Of a DNA stretch of 64,000 bases, positions 1 to 13,199 are shown one piece after another. This DNA comes from Tubiluchus corallicola. Lineage: Eukaryota; Priapulida; Priapulimorpha; Priapulimorphida; Tubiluchidae. Each line of letters opens with the position of its first letter. The stretch's first letter is position 1. The notes under the pieces were generated by a model. The model had not been told where the DNA came from. It saw only the letters and a program-made list of their open reading frames with translations, and did no database searches. The position numbers and the translations under genes were made by a program. The DNA lies in contig JAQGDQ010000099.1 of NCBI GenBank assembly GCA_030141605.1, forward strand, positions 79,194-143,193, given 5' to 3'.

Positions 1-679
1 GCAGAAAAATTCCAACAATGGAAACAGCTCAGACCTAAATTCCTTACAAATATCGCTTTCTGTATAACGCCTGAACACGCGTTATAACTGTATAACTGGC
101 CAAAAACTGTATCACTTTCAGACTCACTCAAGCACACGTATTTTGAACACACCTGTAAGCAGTGTCAGCCCGAGACGAGACGAAAACAAAAAAAAATCAC
201 TCTCACGGGGCGACCTAGATATAAACGTACTGAATAAACTTGGCCTAATCCAATAATTGTACTTTTTCTTTTCACTTTTTCGACTTTTTTTATAGCCACT
301 ATCAACTTCAATGCGTAGTACTAAAGTCTGCCCCGCTGAGACCTCTTCTGAGACTTAGGTAAACTCCTTGACCGATCATTGTGAGTTGTTATTGTAGTGC
401 GTAAACAATATTTGCGGCTGATAAAATCAATATTATGTAATAAGGAATTTAATCAAAATGCGTATAGTTTGTAATTTCTGCTAATGACATTATAACGAAA
501 ACGCCATTTTCTTCAAAGATCTTTGATTAAGGTCAAAGAACTGGTACAAAGCAAACGCTTAGTTCTCTAAAAGGCATCAAGTCGAATGTATTATTCAACA
601 TTTTTGTCCGCTGATGTTAGGAATAAACATAAATTAAATTACCAGTCGATGATAAATTACCTATCTTTGAACATTTAAA
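1..679. other. AT-rich sequence, nothing recognised
   Basis: There is no open frame of note, RNA gene or repeat, apart from GTTATAAC and CTGTATAAC motifs near 60-110. Confidence 0.5.
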
Positions 680-905
680 TGATGGTGGTGACGTTGTTGT
701 TGTTGTTGTTGTTGTTGTTGTTGCTGTTGTTGTCGTCGTCGTCGTCGTTGTTGTTGCTGTTGTTGTTTGTTGCTGTTGTTGTCGTCGTCGTCGTTGTTGT
801 TGTTGTTGATGATCATGATCATGATAATGACGATGACGACAATGATAATAATAATTGTCACGATGTGATGGTGATGATATTCGTTTTGATGATGACTATG
901 ATGAA
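680..905. repeat. TTG/TCG/GAT compound microsatellite
   Basis: TTG triplets dominate 692-808, interrupted by CTG and TCG. They are followed by GAT/GAC-type triplets to about 905. Reading frames on both strands here are low-complexity and not genes. Confidence 0.9.
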
Positions 906-3424
906 GAGTATGAGGAGGAGAAGGGGAAGGAGAAAGCGGGGCAAATAGATGACAATTATTAGAAGGTGAAGAAGGAGAAAAACGAAAACGACAGTCATGA
1001 TGATGGTAAAGCTACATTAACTCGATAGTGGTCATCATTACTTATGAACTACTGTTGAAAAAATCTTCCAGTTCTTATAACGTTTGATAAATAGCATGCA
1101 CTTTCTTCTTTGCTATACCAGTTAGTTGAGAGAAAAGGCAGTATTGCTTACGAGCTATTCTAAAAATTATCAATATTTTGAGTTAGTGAGCGTCGGACAT
1201 TGAATCTTTGAAACCTTGCAAGCACCTCCTTTTTTGCAAAATCTTGGAAAATAGCTCTACCCGTCTTATTTTTCTGTTGAGTTAGATATTTCTAGTTAAC
1301 ACTATTGTGTCCCAGTTACATCCACGTCTATAATTATGCCTGCTATATTATTACTGCGTTCAACAAGGCATAAATTAATCTTTGCATATTCTATAAATTC
1401 CATAAACTGCTTAGAATCTTATATGGACGTAGTTGTGGCCTCGTGGATCGCGAGGCGTAGAAGATTCTAGACTAAAACTATATCTATGCCTTCAAAATGT
1501 AACCACAAATATAATAATATAGGTACTTTTATGTGTAGGAATATGTCCATTAATGCAATTTTGTGGTCTGTCTAGTCAATTTGTCGTTTATCTACACCTG
1601 ATGTGGTCTACAGTCAAAAATAAAATATTATTATGGTAATTAAATGCGTAAGTTGTGACGTATTCACGTGTTGTCACTGTCACACAACCAATTAAAATGT
1701 GGTTGTGTCGTGTTTTGTTCAACAATCTCTTCTGTATCTTGTCTACGACTCAGGACCTATTTCAGCTTAGGCGAGGCCCGGGGAAGTGAGGCGTGTGAGG
1801 CCCCATCGGGCGGGGGGGGGGGGGCGAGCGCTATCATGGTTGGTGCCCAGAAAATTTTTTAACTAACTGCTAGAACGCCGGAGAAGCATTTTCGAAGAGA
1901 AAATATGGAGTTATACAGTTGTTAAAGGAAAGAACAATTGAAAGAAAAACTGCTTTATTCTCAAGACCTGTCCTTAATACTTGTCAATACTGGCAAACGG
2001 CGCGCGTGCGGCGAGAGAGAGAGAGGAGGGGGGAGAGAGGAGGCAGTATGTTCGCATAAAGCAAAAAAAAAATGTTACCTTGGCGCGAGGTCCCCCTGGA
2101 GGGTGAGACCCCGGGGAAGTATCCCCACTCCCCCCCCCCTTGAAATAGGACCTGCTACGACTAGGCAGTTTTCAACAAGTTGAGGCAACGTTGCATTGTT
2201 TATCATTATTTGTATGTGCCTTGAAATGATTACGTCTTATTATGGTTTTGTATTTTACCAGGCAAAATATTGTTATTTTTCTGGCCATTGTACTAATCAA
2301 GCACTAATCATTGTATTTGTGATGTAGGTAAAAAAAACACACATAAAAACTCGTTAAAAACAAGAAACCTACTAAAATCAGCACCATTAGAAACCAAGGT
2401 CACTTTCTCCCTGGTCTTGCTAGTAAAAAATGGCCCCCATAAACTATAAGACTTTGCATTTATCACTACATGTGATTTATTCGCAATGTAAAAGATGGCT
2501 GACACAGTGTTCCGATTATACACGCGTGCCTAAGGTGATAGACTCACACCAAGGTTTTACCAATCAGTGAACAGCTAGAGGAATTTTTGCCTCAAGTAAG
2601 GTAGCCTCAAAGAAATAAAAATCATCATCTGTACTGTGAGAGAGATAGCACGAATACATGATCAAAATATCTGGCAAGTAATAAATTACTAAAAATTACT
2701 GTGCGTGTGGCTGATTGTAATTAAACACGGTTGATCAGGTAGCCTAGATTACAGGTTTGAGAAAGCAGGTGATGTGGCTGAGTCACAAAGCACACACCTG
2801 AACGACATCTTTATGAAATCATAATGATTTGAAAACAAGATTAGATATGCTCGTGTCATAATCTAGAACGCCCCTTGTAGCTTGGGCTGTGTGCTAAAAG
2901 AAGATGTCTTTTGGATTATTTTATTGCTTTACTCTACGAAGAACATGTATATTATCTATGCGTGCTCATTTCAAATAAAGACAGCCTCACTGAAAGACGC
3001 TATGCGGTTTACGTATGGAAATACCTGGGTGAGGCAAACCCATAATTATACGTGGAGAAAAAAGCATCCAGGCAAAAGTAAAAAGAAGAATTATGGGGTA
3101 ATTTTATGCATGAGTGTTTTTACTATCATCAGTAAAGCCAAGATCGTGCTCATTCTTATCAACCTTATTCTCAAGTGTTAGGCCTTGAAACGTACAGCAC
3201 TTATATAATCAGGCTATTGCCTTGGCTCTCTAGTTGGTTGACTTACGTTTGACATTAGCTTTGACAGATTAGATGAAACGTTGCTTTGCTCCGGATAAAA
3301 CACGTTGAGTAAAGGTGGCAATAGTTGCGGTTAGCTCGACAAATTCCACCAGAAACTAAATTCATGATATGGAGCTTTATTGCTAATTTTGGCCTAAGTG
3401 ATACAAGCTCCTCGGTCCTGAGTT
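906..3424. other. Intergenic, nothing recognised except the GC islands
   Basis: Short frames at 2308-2523 and 2882-3181 lack splice-site support and protein-like composition. No gene is called. Confidence 0.45.
1755..2145. repeat. Two GC-rich islands with related wording
   Basis: At 1765-1830 there is GGCGAGGCCCGGGGAAGT and a 12-G run. At 2080-2145 there is GGCGCGAGG, ACCCCGGGGAAGTATCC and a run of 9 Cs. Both contain CCCGGGGAAGT, so they are probably copies of one unknown repeat; a short GA repeat lies between them. They stand out from the AT-rich flanks. Confidence 0.4.
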
Positions 3425-3640
3425 GGGTTGCCGAGTGGTTTAGATTTCGGACTGCAACCACGCAGTCTGAGGTTCGAGACTAGCGGCTGCAAATGCCAAA
3501 GCACGCACCGCACATGTTATTCATTGTTTGTGTGTTGCGTCTTTACCTATATTGTCGTAAGTATTGTGTAATAATAAGTGTAAGTCGTTAAGTAGCAGTT
3601 GGTGCTAATGTTATCTGTTAAATGAGCGACGGTATGTAAA
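3425..3640 (+). mobile_element. tRNA-derived SINE
   Basis: An A box (TTGCCGAGTGG) and a B box (GGTTCGAGACT) are spaced as in a tRNA gene, with a 6-bp anticodon-like stem (GACTGC/GCAGTC). The acceptor stem does not pair and the anticodon loop is the wrong size, so this is a SINE head and not a working tRNA. The unrelated body runs to about 3640. Confidence 0.6.
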
Positions 3641-4539
3641 TCTTGTCTTTGTCGTTTTTGCCTTTTTTGACTTCAAACAAGCATCGAAGGAATAACAGTA
3701 AAACGGGCATTAAACTTAATGATGTTTTAACTGCCAAAAATCGTTCTTCTATATCTGCCTTTCAGCAGCTCAGTAACTTTTATCTTTTTTGGAGAAGACC
3801 TAATAGAAATTCAACATTGATCACACGATGACACAAATTCTAAATGTTGTGTGTCATGTCAAATTGTCCATATGTGTTGCACTGGCAATTTAACATAATT
3901 ATTTCTTTATTGTTATTTTACCATTCTTTAAACAGTATCTACGTGCCTTTCACGAGAGATAATAATATTTCGTTTGTGCAGATGCTGTTTTCACTATAAG
4001 GAATTCAGACCCATTTGGTCATTATTCTAGACAAATTTGTGCTTAGTTTTCTTAGTCCAAAAAGTACGAGTCGACAAAGCAAACGTATTGTTCGTTGGTT
4101 GATATAAACGTTGGTTGGTTCGTTGTATAAACATATTTATTTAAATATACAGAAATATAAAATATCAATAATACAACAAGCTGCTTAACTTAAGATTCTT
4201 CTGTATAAGTATAAAAAAATTAATATCCATTTACACCCACTACAGACAGTTAAGATACACTTACAATTATAAAAAGAACACTACCTACTTTTACAAATGA
4301 GCAGTGTGATAAATGAAATAACTGATGTCAATCGGACAGTAATAAGTAGCTTAAAAATGAGCTACAAAAATGATACGATTATCCAGGCATAAATTGAAAA
4401 AGATTAATAACGGTGACATAGTTAAGAGAAAAAACAACCCACACGAACTATTATAGCTAAATTTGCCTTTTCGAAGATATAATGTACATTTGTGATTTAA
4501 GCATAAAGCAAATAATTAACAGAGTCAGGGAGGTCATTA

Positions 4540-4740
4540 GATCCACAAAACGGACTGGGTTGGCTGGTAGATTAGTTGGTTGGTTCCTTGGATGGTTTGA
4601 CTGGCTGGCTCATTAGTCGGTTGGTTGACTGATTGGTTTGACTGGCTGGCAAGCTGGCTGGCCAATTAGTTGGTTGTGTGGCTATTTCGTTGATAGGTTT
4701 CATGCTTACTTGCTTGGTTGTTTGGTTGATTACCTGAATA
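4540..4740. repeat. Degenerate TTGG/CTGG tetranucleotide tract
   Basis: Imperfect GGTTGG and GGCTGG units recur over 200 bp, broken by substitutions. It is a decayed microsatellite. Confidence 0.7.
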
Positions 4741-5739
4741 GTTTTTCGCTTCTGTTTTAACTAATTTGTATGCTTTTCTACTTTACTAACCGGCTTTTAG
4801 GTACTAATCTTAAGTAGCACGAACAGTGAAAATGGTAGGACGTGACCCCAAGACTATTACACAATCCTGTCTCAAAGTGCACTGCAAATAACTTTGTGTG
4901 TTGAGAAAGCTCAATCCCATTTAGTTGAAAAGGTTCAGTGCTTACGTGATGTTTAGCAACGGGCGTCAGCATCACGCAAGTAAAATTATCAGAGAATTTA
5001 AAGAGAACAAACTATGTGCACTAGATTAAATATTCTCCATGCAAAACTTGAAAACTTGAATATGTTTTAGTTATATAACTTATGTTAATATTTCTAGCTG
5101 TTTTTAGGTCTTTGCTAAACATTTAGCCCACTCTATGCAAAACCAAAATTTTTCTTGTATATAATCGTTCTAATTTTTGTTCTTAACTGTAAAATAATGA
5201 ACTATTTTTGAGATTATTTTGCAGTGAAACTTACAAACAATGTATTATACTCTGAAAAGCTTTAACAAACGTTTTTCTATTTTTAGCTAAATGTCTTTCT
5301 ATCTTACATGTATACCTGGTGATCTTAATGCTATATAAATATTGTTTAATTCAACCACAGTTGTTTCCTAAACTTTGAAAAGCTTTTTTAAACATGTATG
5401 CATGTGTTTAATACATAATTTAGAATCAATTGATTATGACTTAGCAGAAAAAAACTTATTTTAAAGTTTTCAAAATACAAAACATTTTTTTTGTAAGTTT
5501 CATTGGAAAACAATCTCGAAAAAATGTCTGTCATTCTACACTTTGTGCACAATTTCAGCGGTTGCTTGATAGTAAATTCTTGTTTGCGTTTGGCAAGGAT
5601 ATAACAAAAAGATCAGGCGGTGCAATAAAAAATAATAAAAGTTGTACGTTTGAAGGTCATCTCAAACATATAAGACTTTAGTTCAGTTTTCGCCTTGACT
5701 CTGCAAGTGCGACATTTGTATGCTTCTGGTTCGACACCT

Positions 5740-5825
5740 GCCCTTTTTACTATTAATCAACGGACGGGCGACTGCTCTTTTCGCTATTAATCAGCGAAAG
5801 GGCAACTGTCCCTTTCACTAGTGAG
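5740..5825. repeat. Short local duplication
   Basis: TTTTTACTATTAATCAACGG and TTTTCGCTATTAATCAGCGA are near-copies about 31 bp apart, joined by CGACTGC/CAACTGT segments. Confidence 0.5.
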
Positions 5826-6119
5826 AGCGTAAGATGTCCTTGACTAAACTACTACACCAATGTAGCACAAAAGCGACTGTTACATCTACAATATAATTAT
5901 AGCTAAGTGTTACCCAATATGGTGACAATGTTTCTGTAACCCAAGGCATCAAGTGAAAGTAAAAGCCACTATAAACTCCACTGCTGTATATAACAAGCGC
6001 TTGTGGCAATTCCTGATATAGTTCGAGGCTCAAAAATAGTTTTGCAATACATTTATTAAAAATTGCCTTAAAAGGAAAAATATAATCTTGTTTGTTTGAT
6101 CGTCCGTTGTCTGTCCGTC

Positions 6120-6183
6120 CGTTTCTTTCTTCCCTACGTTTTCTCTCTATTTCATGTTCCTTTTCTCTTTCTTTTTCTTTACT

Positions 6184-6234
<51 letters not shown>

Positions 6235-6330
6235 TTCATTCCTTCCTTTAGTGACCGTTTCTTCTGTATTTCTCGTTTCCTTTCTCAATTTCTTTTTTCT
6301 ATTTTGTTTGTTTCTTTACTTGCTTGCATG
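6120..6330. repeat. Pyrimidine tract with (TC)n
   Basis: The uninterrupted TC core is 6191-6228, inside a longer T/C-rich stretch. Frames on either strand are artefacts of the repeat. Confidence 0.9.
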
Positions 6331-6819
6331 CTTGTGTGTTTGTTTATTTGTAAGGATATTTCACCAATACCTTAGGGCTTTTTGTGATCATCCAAGGCCA
6401 ATTCATATAAAGCTATCTAGACGTATCTTGTTCCACTAATTTCTGGTCAAGCCTTTGCGAAAGCTCTGGGGGCTGCACTTCCCCGCGAGCCTGAAAAATT
6501 CTGAATTTATTGTTTTGTCAGCAGACATATCACGCTACAAAGCATAAAACTTGCAAAAAAGGTTACAATGGGGTCTAACAAACGTACGTTACACACTGCA
6601 CGTTCATGCTTCCACATATTCCAACCACGTAGAGCCAAGAACCCAGGTCACAACGCCCTTAACTACGTAAGAAATTTGGATATGCTATTGGAATATTAGG
6701 ACCCTGTGTACTAACTCTGTGGGTTTTAGGTGACCTAGAACCGGTTAAGAATTTTTATGCTAAATTGGTATTGTACTGATAAACTATGTAGGCTATGGTT
6801 TGATGATAATGATGGTGAT

Positions 6820-6982
6820 GCAGTGATGGTGTCTGTAATGCTGATGATGATGATAATAATAATAATGATAACTGTGACAGTGACAGTGACAGCGATGACG
6901 CTGATTCTGACAAACTATGATGGTGACAATAATAATGAATAGATCGTTTGACATTAGAGCCCCGGCAGTTATATATTCATAT

Positions 6983-7020
<38 letters not shown>

Positions 7021-7035
7021 AGATGATGATGATTC
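6820..7035. repeat. GAT-type microsatellite
   Basis: The pure (ATG)n core is 6983-7033. A decayed GAT/GAC tract with a TGACAG triplet run lies at 6800-6900. Confidence 0.9.
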
Positions 7036-8735
7036 ATGATTAACGCACAACTGGCGATGACTTTTCACACTAACCCTCTTTTATATCGGGTTTACATTTT
7101 GGAATTAAAAATTTTTCTATATAATTCTTGGACAAAAGTTTGCAGACAGTGCTTACTCATGCACCACACAGTGCCTTCACAGAAAGAAGTTCGGGAAATT
7201 AAATTTCAGCTTAACTATCCGTCAGAGTCGTCTTGTTGTAAACGATTCTATCTTAAAAGTTCCATGATAGGAATTTGCAAAATTTGTTAAGAATCCGGTA
7301 AACTTATTTGCATGTGACATTCACTTGCAAATTTTTATGCTGATGTATGCGCTACATGATACTAAATTATTTATTCAGTCATACTTTTTTCATGCTTGCA
7401 GTTTCGTCTGAAGTCAAGCATTTTTTGTTACTACAGTGTGTGTGTATTTGCATTAACAAGCCGAAGCGGAACTCCACTTTTCTGCATTACACTCTGTTGG
7501 ACAGAATAACTTCACAAGACAATACCTCCTTTTCAGAAAATTTGAAAAAGGAAACAGCAGTTTTGCCTTCTTTACACTTTTCAGTCCGATTTTAGATTGC
7601 GTGGCGAATCGCCTCGTAATTTTAGTTTATGGAAATCAAGCACTGACTCTTTCACTACGCCATTAAGTCTTTATGAAGGCCAGGTTACTGACATTGAAAT
7701 AATAGTGGTATTAAATGTGTGTTGTACTAAATATTTATTCATCTTATGCACGTTCCACTAATATTGACTTATTTACAGAATGCCTTGGTAGATTTAGATA
7801 TCGTCTGTTTTATTGCTGTAGGTGAATTTATTTCAAATCAGTTTATTCACCCTTATGTGTATGGTTAGATATTATTAATTTCATTTTAGCTTAGACGGGT
7901 AATTGTCCAGTATCCACTACTGTCGTGCTTGTCTATGCTCGAAGTGCTAACGATGCCTGACTTCGTAAGTTTAGCTTGTATGCCTTATTACTTGGATGTT
8001 TGGATTATGTCACTTGGCAGCGCAAGGAAGAGTAGTTATCAAACAAATCCGGGTCGCCCCCTTTTTTGGAACGCGGAGAATTGGTTTGAGTGGGTTATCT
8101 TGGCGGCAGAAAAAGGGCAAAAGTGAAAGGGGGTACAAAACTTCACTTAGTTGGTTGGTCAATCCGAGTCGATTGTGATCGTAAGTCGACCAAATAGCTG
8201 TATTTGAGATGTGGCCTTGATATCCACCACCTGACGAGCACCTAGTGTCACCTTAATTCTTTTTAATTCTCTGCTCGTACTGTGTTCTAAAGTGGATAAG
8301 TTAGAAGATACAAGAAATAGGCTAGCCCTCAGAAAAAACGCCTGCATTAAAATTAGTAAGAAAACACGTGCTATTAATATTAATAAGAAAAAGTAGTGGA
8401 CCTAGAGTGGTTCCTTGTATTACACTATTGTTTGTGGGCTGCACTTGAGCAGCGTATTTTTGTTATGTACACTACTCCTTTTAAACTAGTAATTTTGTAT
8501 ATTTTTTAAGTTGCAGATGGCTCAAGTTGCCAGTGGCTCGAGCACAAAATATCAAAACCAGTAACATTATTACTAAGCTCCTGCTAGGAACATTTTTTCT
8601 AGGATCAATTTTCAAACAAAAAGTTTTTACCATGAAAACACTTGTGAACACAACTTTTCTAGTTTGCGCATCTTTCTATCGGTTTTTTTATACTGCTTGA
8701 ATTTTTTGAATTTTTTCAAGCAAATATGAACATGC
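7036..8735. other. Intergenic, one GC-richer patch
   Basis: The patch 8030-8180 is richer in G and C than its flanks and open in two frames, but neither was recognised. The rest is AT-rich. Confidence 0.4.
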
Positions 8736-9175
8736 TTTATTAAAATACGAATTTTGTTAAAAATAAACCACGAAATATTTTAAAACTTGCAACAATTACG
8801 GTGTTTCTACAACAAATCTGCTAATTTTATATAGACTTATAGGTCTCTATAGGCAAATTTAGAAAGTTCTAGCCCAGGCCTGGATATATCTTTCACCTGC
8901 ATTAAAACCGAGCACTCGCGAGAAAAATTGGAGCCTATTTTTGCCAAATACGAATTAAGGAAACACAGTTTTCGTCCTTAATTACGTTCCCCGGCGCCAC
9001 ACACGGAAACAACATCTTTGGTGGGGTGAGACAAAAGCTTCATGACGATAAACAATTTAGGCAAAACGTTTTCTGCGGACACTGCCCTTCATTTCACAAT
9101 CCAAATTGCGTGCGTTATTGCAAACAGAACACAACACTTTCAAGTCTAGACTATAGGATTAATTCATAATAGCCT

Positions 9176-9583
9176 TTAAATTGAAAACGAAATGTCACGG
9201 ACCTCCGTTACGTTCTGTAGAAACTGCTTTTGCATTCTAGTAATATTCGTGACTGCAGGTTTCAAAACTATAATTTCCACTGTTTCAAGAGCAGTAAATC
9301 GCCTTGTATTCTTTTGGCCTTTATTTATGGCAGTAGCCTCGGTATTTGCATAAGCTTTTGTTGTTGTCAATGCAACGACCCGGTCAAACAACGCTTTAAT
9401 AACCGGTCTGTAAATTATTGATTCAAATACATACCTTTTATTAAGTCGTTTTTTACCGTATGGAGGGGCAGTGAGTAAAGAGAAGGACAGAAAAAGAGAA
9501 AGAGAAAGAAAGTGAGAGGGAGAGGCACTAAGCGAGCGAATGATACGAGAAAGAGAGAAATGAGAAAGAGAGAGAAGAGACAG

Positions 9584-9614
<31 letters not shown>

Positions 9615-9659
9615 AAATGAAAGAGAAAAAGAGAAAAAGAGACAGAGAGAGAGGGAGAG

Positions 9660-9735
<76 letters not shown>

Positions 9736-10331
9736 CGCAAGAATGTATCAAAAAACGGTTTTTCATAGTGAAACTCCATAAATCAATACACTGGGTTAGC
9801 AGAGATTCTACAGTCTCCCCACGGCCTATGAAAAACCACTGCTAGACACAGTGTTTCTTATCTAATTCTACAGATGTCACCCAACCACTGAATCACTCTT
9901 ACAGCAAACAAAACCACCAAGGTCTCTTTAGAACAATCACACTAAGCAGACTGCAATTACTAAAACAGGCATTTAAGCAGTTAAAAACACCCACCCTTTT
10001 CTAAAATTTCTCTTTCCAAAGCCTCCAACGCATTGATTGACTGTGTGGCAGCAGCAATGGCTATCGCCAGGTCGTCCGACGACACTGGGGTAAGATTAGC
10101 CTCCTCTTCAGGTCGAGACGTTGTGAACACGGGTTCAACCCGGTTTGAACTGACGCGGTTGCCGCGGTTGCCGCGGTCGACTCGATTGAACGGTGTTAAT
10201 TGTAGCCGCGATACACGTCGCACAGCATTACTGTTTTGACTGGAGGAACTGGGGAATCTACTTCCCACTCTGGAGTCCTGGCAGTAAACCAGTGTAAACA
10301 CAGTTGCAAGTATAAGCACCAATCTTCTCAT
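9176..10331 (-). CDS. Predicted small secreted protein, two exons
   Basis: Not recognised. Exon 1 (9991-10331) starts with ATG 6 nt after a good acceptor (ttttttgcag) and encodes MRRLVLILATVFTLVYC, a clear signal peptide, then a Ser/Arg/Asn-rich segment and a helix around DDLAIAIAAATQSINALEAL. A GTGTTT donor at 9990 and a ttacag acceptor before 9407 join in phase (2) to exon 2 (9176-9407), giving about 190 residues. Sequons NLT, NIT and NVT fit a secreted glycoprotein. The intron holds a long GA repeat. A minus-strand AATAAA lies at 8736-8741. Layout and spacing loosely recall the propeptide of animal haem peroxidases, but no catalytic motif was found, so this is only a guess. The stop in exon 2 could instead be read-through of a further donor. 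Confidence 0.45.
9470..9732. repeat. Purine (GA)n tract in the intron of the secreted-protein gene
   Basis: GA-rich sequence has pure cores at about 9589-9614 and 9668-9731. It lies within the predicted intron 9408-9990, where it reads as CT on the gene strand. Confidence 0.9.
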
Positions 10332-10439
10332 CTTGACCTGCAAAAAACAACGAGATTGTTTTTGAAATCAGATAATATGGATAGTACTTAATTTACTTAA
10401 TTATTAGTAATATTAATCGTATTAATACTGATAATAATA

Positions 10440-12640
10440 TTAGTAATAGTAATAATAATAGTAATATAGAGAATTGGTCAGCTGCAAAGAATGAACTAGA
10501 ATCTGTTCCGGAGCACTGAGATCTACTGGGCGGTCACGAAGGTCTGCCTTTTAAGCGAGAAGTCCCTGATTCACATCCAAGTTGTGCCTCAGCTTTTTCA
10601 CATTTCTTCTTTTGAGCCAGTTTGGTTTAAAAAAATCTACTGTTGTTAGTTTATTCCGTCAACTCACAGTGCGAGGAATAAGCAACTTTAATTAGCAAAT
10701 TACTGTCATTTTTCTCGTTGTTTTTCTTTCTTCTTTCGTTATTTTCTTCCTCTGTGATCTCTGCTTTCTTCTTTCCTCCCTCTCCTCTCTCGCTCTTTCT
10801 CTCTCTCTTCTCGCTTTCTCTTGTCGCTCGCTGTCTTGGTCTCCTTCTCTTTCTCTCTCTCTCTCTTTCCGCAAAAACTACTGTTTGCTTAATTTATTGT
10901 CATTTCAATGAAAATTCTCGTCGAATTTTTGTACCCGAGATAAAAATTTGTGTAAAATACTTTTCAAGCTGCCATCACTGTCTCAGAGTGCTAACTGCAG
11001 TACATTTCTGTGTACTGAAAATTGAAACATACAACTAACTCAAGTGTGACCTTGAAATATTTTCCAAAAATGTGACAAATTCGGTATAACTTTTGACGGC
11101 AACTGCCGAAGAATTTTACGCACACACTCGCAAAACAAAAACTTGTGTTATTCAAGAGAAACTTATTTTCATCAATATATCATCAGCTCAGTTCTTGTCA
11201 AGTTAAGCTGCTTTTAACTATCGCATGACAACCTACTTCTGTTGTGGTAGTGAAAATCCATCTAATTTTAACTATTAACGAATACCAATAAGGTCCGATT
11301 GTGAAATGGTCGTACCACGTTGCCCTGCCATTGCACTTAATTATAATACGAGGCATCATTTCAAAAGATAAACTTTTTCTGCAACGATAACTGTTACATT
11401 TTTTTCTATTGCTGGCCACCTTTAGCTTCTGACAGTTGTATTAAATGTTGTTTCAAGGCGTTTCGAAATGATAACATTTCACCATCACTTGATAGCTAAT
11501 AATTACAAAACAAAATACATAACACAAATCGTGCAGATAGCAAACAGAAAGTACAAACTCAAATTTCTTGAATTTTAAATTTGCTACAATGAAATCTCTT
11601 TGTAAGTGCACAACACCACAAAAAGAATCCTACGAACTGTGTTGTTTTACCTTGAGCTTGAATGGAAAATTCTGTTCTGTTACTAAAACAAAGATTGGAA
11701 TTTGGTTTCAGAGATAGAAATGTCTTTAATATAAGACCAAACCATATAAAAACGCCAAGCCTTGCCTATGAATTCTACTCATTACTTGATAGTTAGATGC
11801 TAATACAGGATTTATAAGACCACATTGGAAATAATCAGGACATTTGGCTTAGTATTAGGGGTCATCCTGTGACACTGCTTCTGCTCCGTCCTGCTTCAGC
11901 GTAAAAGTTTAGTACTATTTTTCATTTTTTTAAACTTTCTTGCATCACGATATATAGAACATCAAGAACTTGGTGTAGGTCTACAATATTCTGGATCTAT
12001 GTTTCCCTAATGTTTTAGGCCTAATGTTAAATTAGCGAATTGGCACAAATGCTAATGTCTATGCACCCCATAGTTTTTTTTAAAAAGCGTTGCAATTTTG
12101 TTTATTTTTAAAGACATGTTGAGAATTGTTTATGTGAAACGATTTCATAAATAAAATCAATCAGCCAATCAATGAATCGATACACTTTGCTGTTTGAATT
12201 AAGACGTATCAGCTTAAAAAAATTAATTAACGTGTGGCGCTACCTATCCAACCAACTTTAACAACGTAAGAGTATTTGCAGACACAAACAAAACTGAAGT
12301 TAAAATAGGTAACATTCTTTGACCAATATGTAGGAACTATAACTACTACGAAAAACCGTGGTAGCTATGTATATGTGGTAGCTTCAATTAACAATACAGG
12401 TTTTTTTGTAACAAAAAAATTACATCTCGATGGCAGCATCCAAAACAAAACGAATTCTCACCTTTTGATAAAAAGATCACTAATTATATGAGCAGCTACT
12501 GGCCAAGTTTAGATCCTACATAGTCGAAAATATGGACCTGTGTTAAGATTTATTTTTACGTCGTCTACTTACCGTATTGTTACTGATTAGATTTTTAAAT
12601 AGAAATTCACTGTCTCAAATTAAATCCAGATAAGCATTCT
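10440..12640. other. Non-coding stretch upstream of the secreted-protein gene
   Basis: AATAATAGTAA runs lie at 10400-10460, a weak tRNA-like head (GGGCGGTCACGAAGG) at about 10528 and a T/C-rich tract at 10720-10870. The remainder is AT-rich DNA with no supported exon. Confidence 0.5.
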
Positions 12641-13199
12641 ATCCTGACAATATCACGATAATTACTACAATTACGATCACGAATATTGCTATAAAATCAG
12701 CCGATGAAAGTTCTTTGTTAACTTCTGAATTTTGCCATAACACCGCTGCACTGAACGCGTTATCTGCTCTGCCAGGTAAGAAGATGAGACACAGAGGTGC
12801 AAAAATCTGCCACCGAGAAAGAAAGTGAAAATGAGGACCTCTTCAGACATGCACCAGTAGAGACAACGTTACGCCGAAGTAACCCACTTAAACTGCGGCG
12901 GATCCAGACAAACAGGGTGCCAAAGTTAATTACCAAGGCACACATGACGTTTTCCTACACGATAACCTTCATTGAAATAATTCTAATTTTTAGACATAAT
13001 TTTTGTTGTTTTTCAAGGGATCGAAATGCTTGATTATTATAAAAAAACAGTTTTAATGACCCCATGTCAAAGAAATGCCTTCCCAGTAAACAAACATTGC
13101 GTAACTAATTTATTACATCACTAAATGAAGTTCCCTTTCAATAGTCAACTAAAATGTACAGACCCGTTATACGGCCATATCTACATTTCGCTCCAGTTG

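Larger units (their letters stand above)
3641..6119. other. Intergenic with weak repeat remnants
   Basis: A B-box-like GGTTCGACACC at about 5730 hints at another decayed SINE head. Otherwise it is AT-rich, with no supported exon. Confidence 0.4.

Noticed and set aside
3431-3492. Possible tRNA-Leu or tRNA-Ser gene
   Set aside because: The A and B boxes are good, but the acceptor stem does not pair and the anticodon loop has six bases; treated as a SINE head.
5818-6288. 156-codon minus-strand frame with a hydrophobic C-terminal part
   Set aside because: Half is a GA repeat. The rest has no recognised domain, no splice support and no signal peptide at a plausible start.
12777-12930. Strong donor-like GTAAGA at 12776 and a coding-looking frame after it
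   Set aside because: The donor's upstream frame would create a stop in the exon at 13944, and the following frame lacks a clean acceptor; kept only as a possible exon in the candidate gene note.
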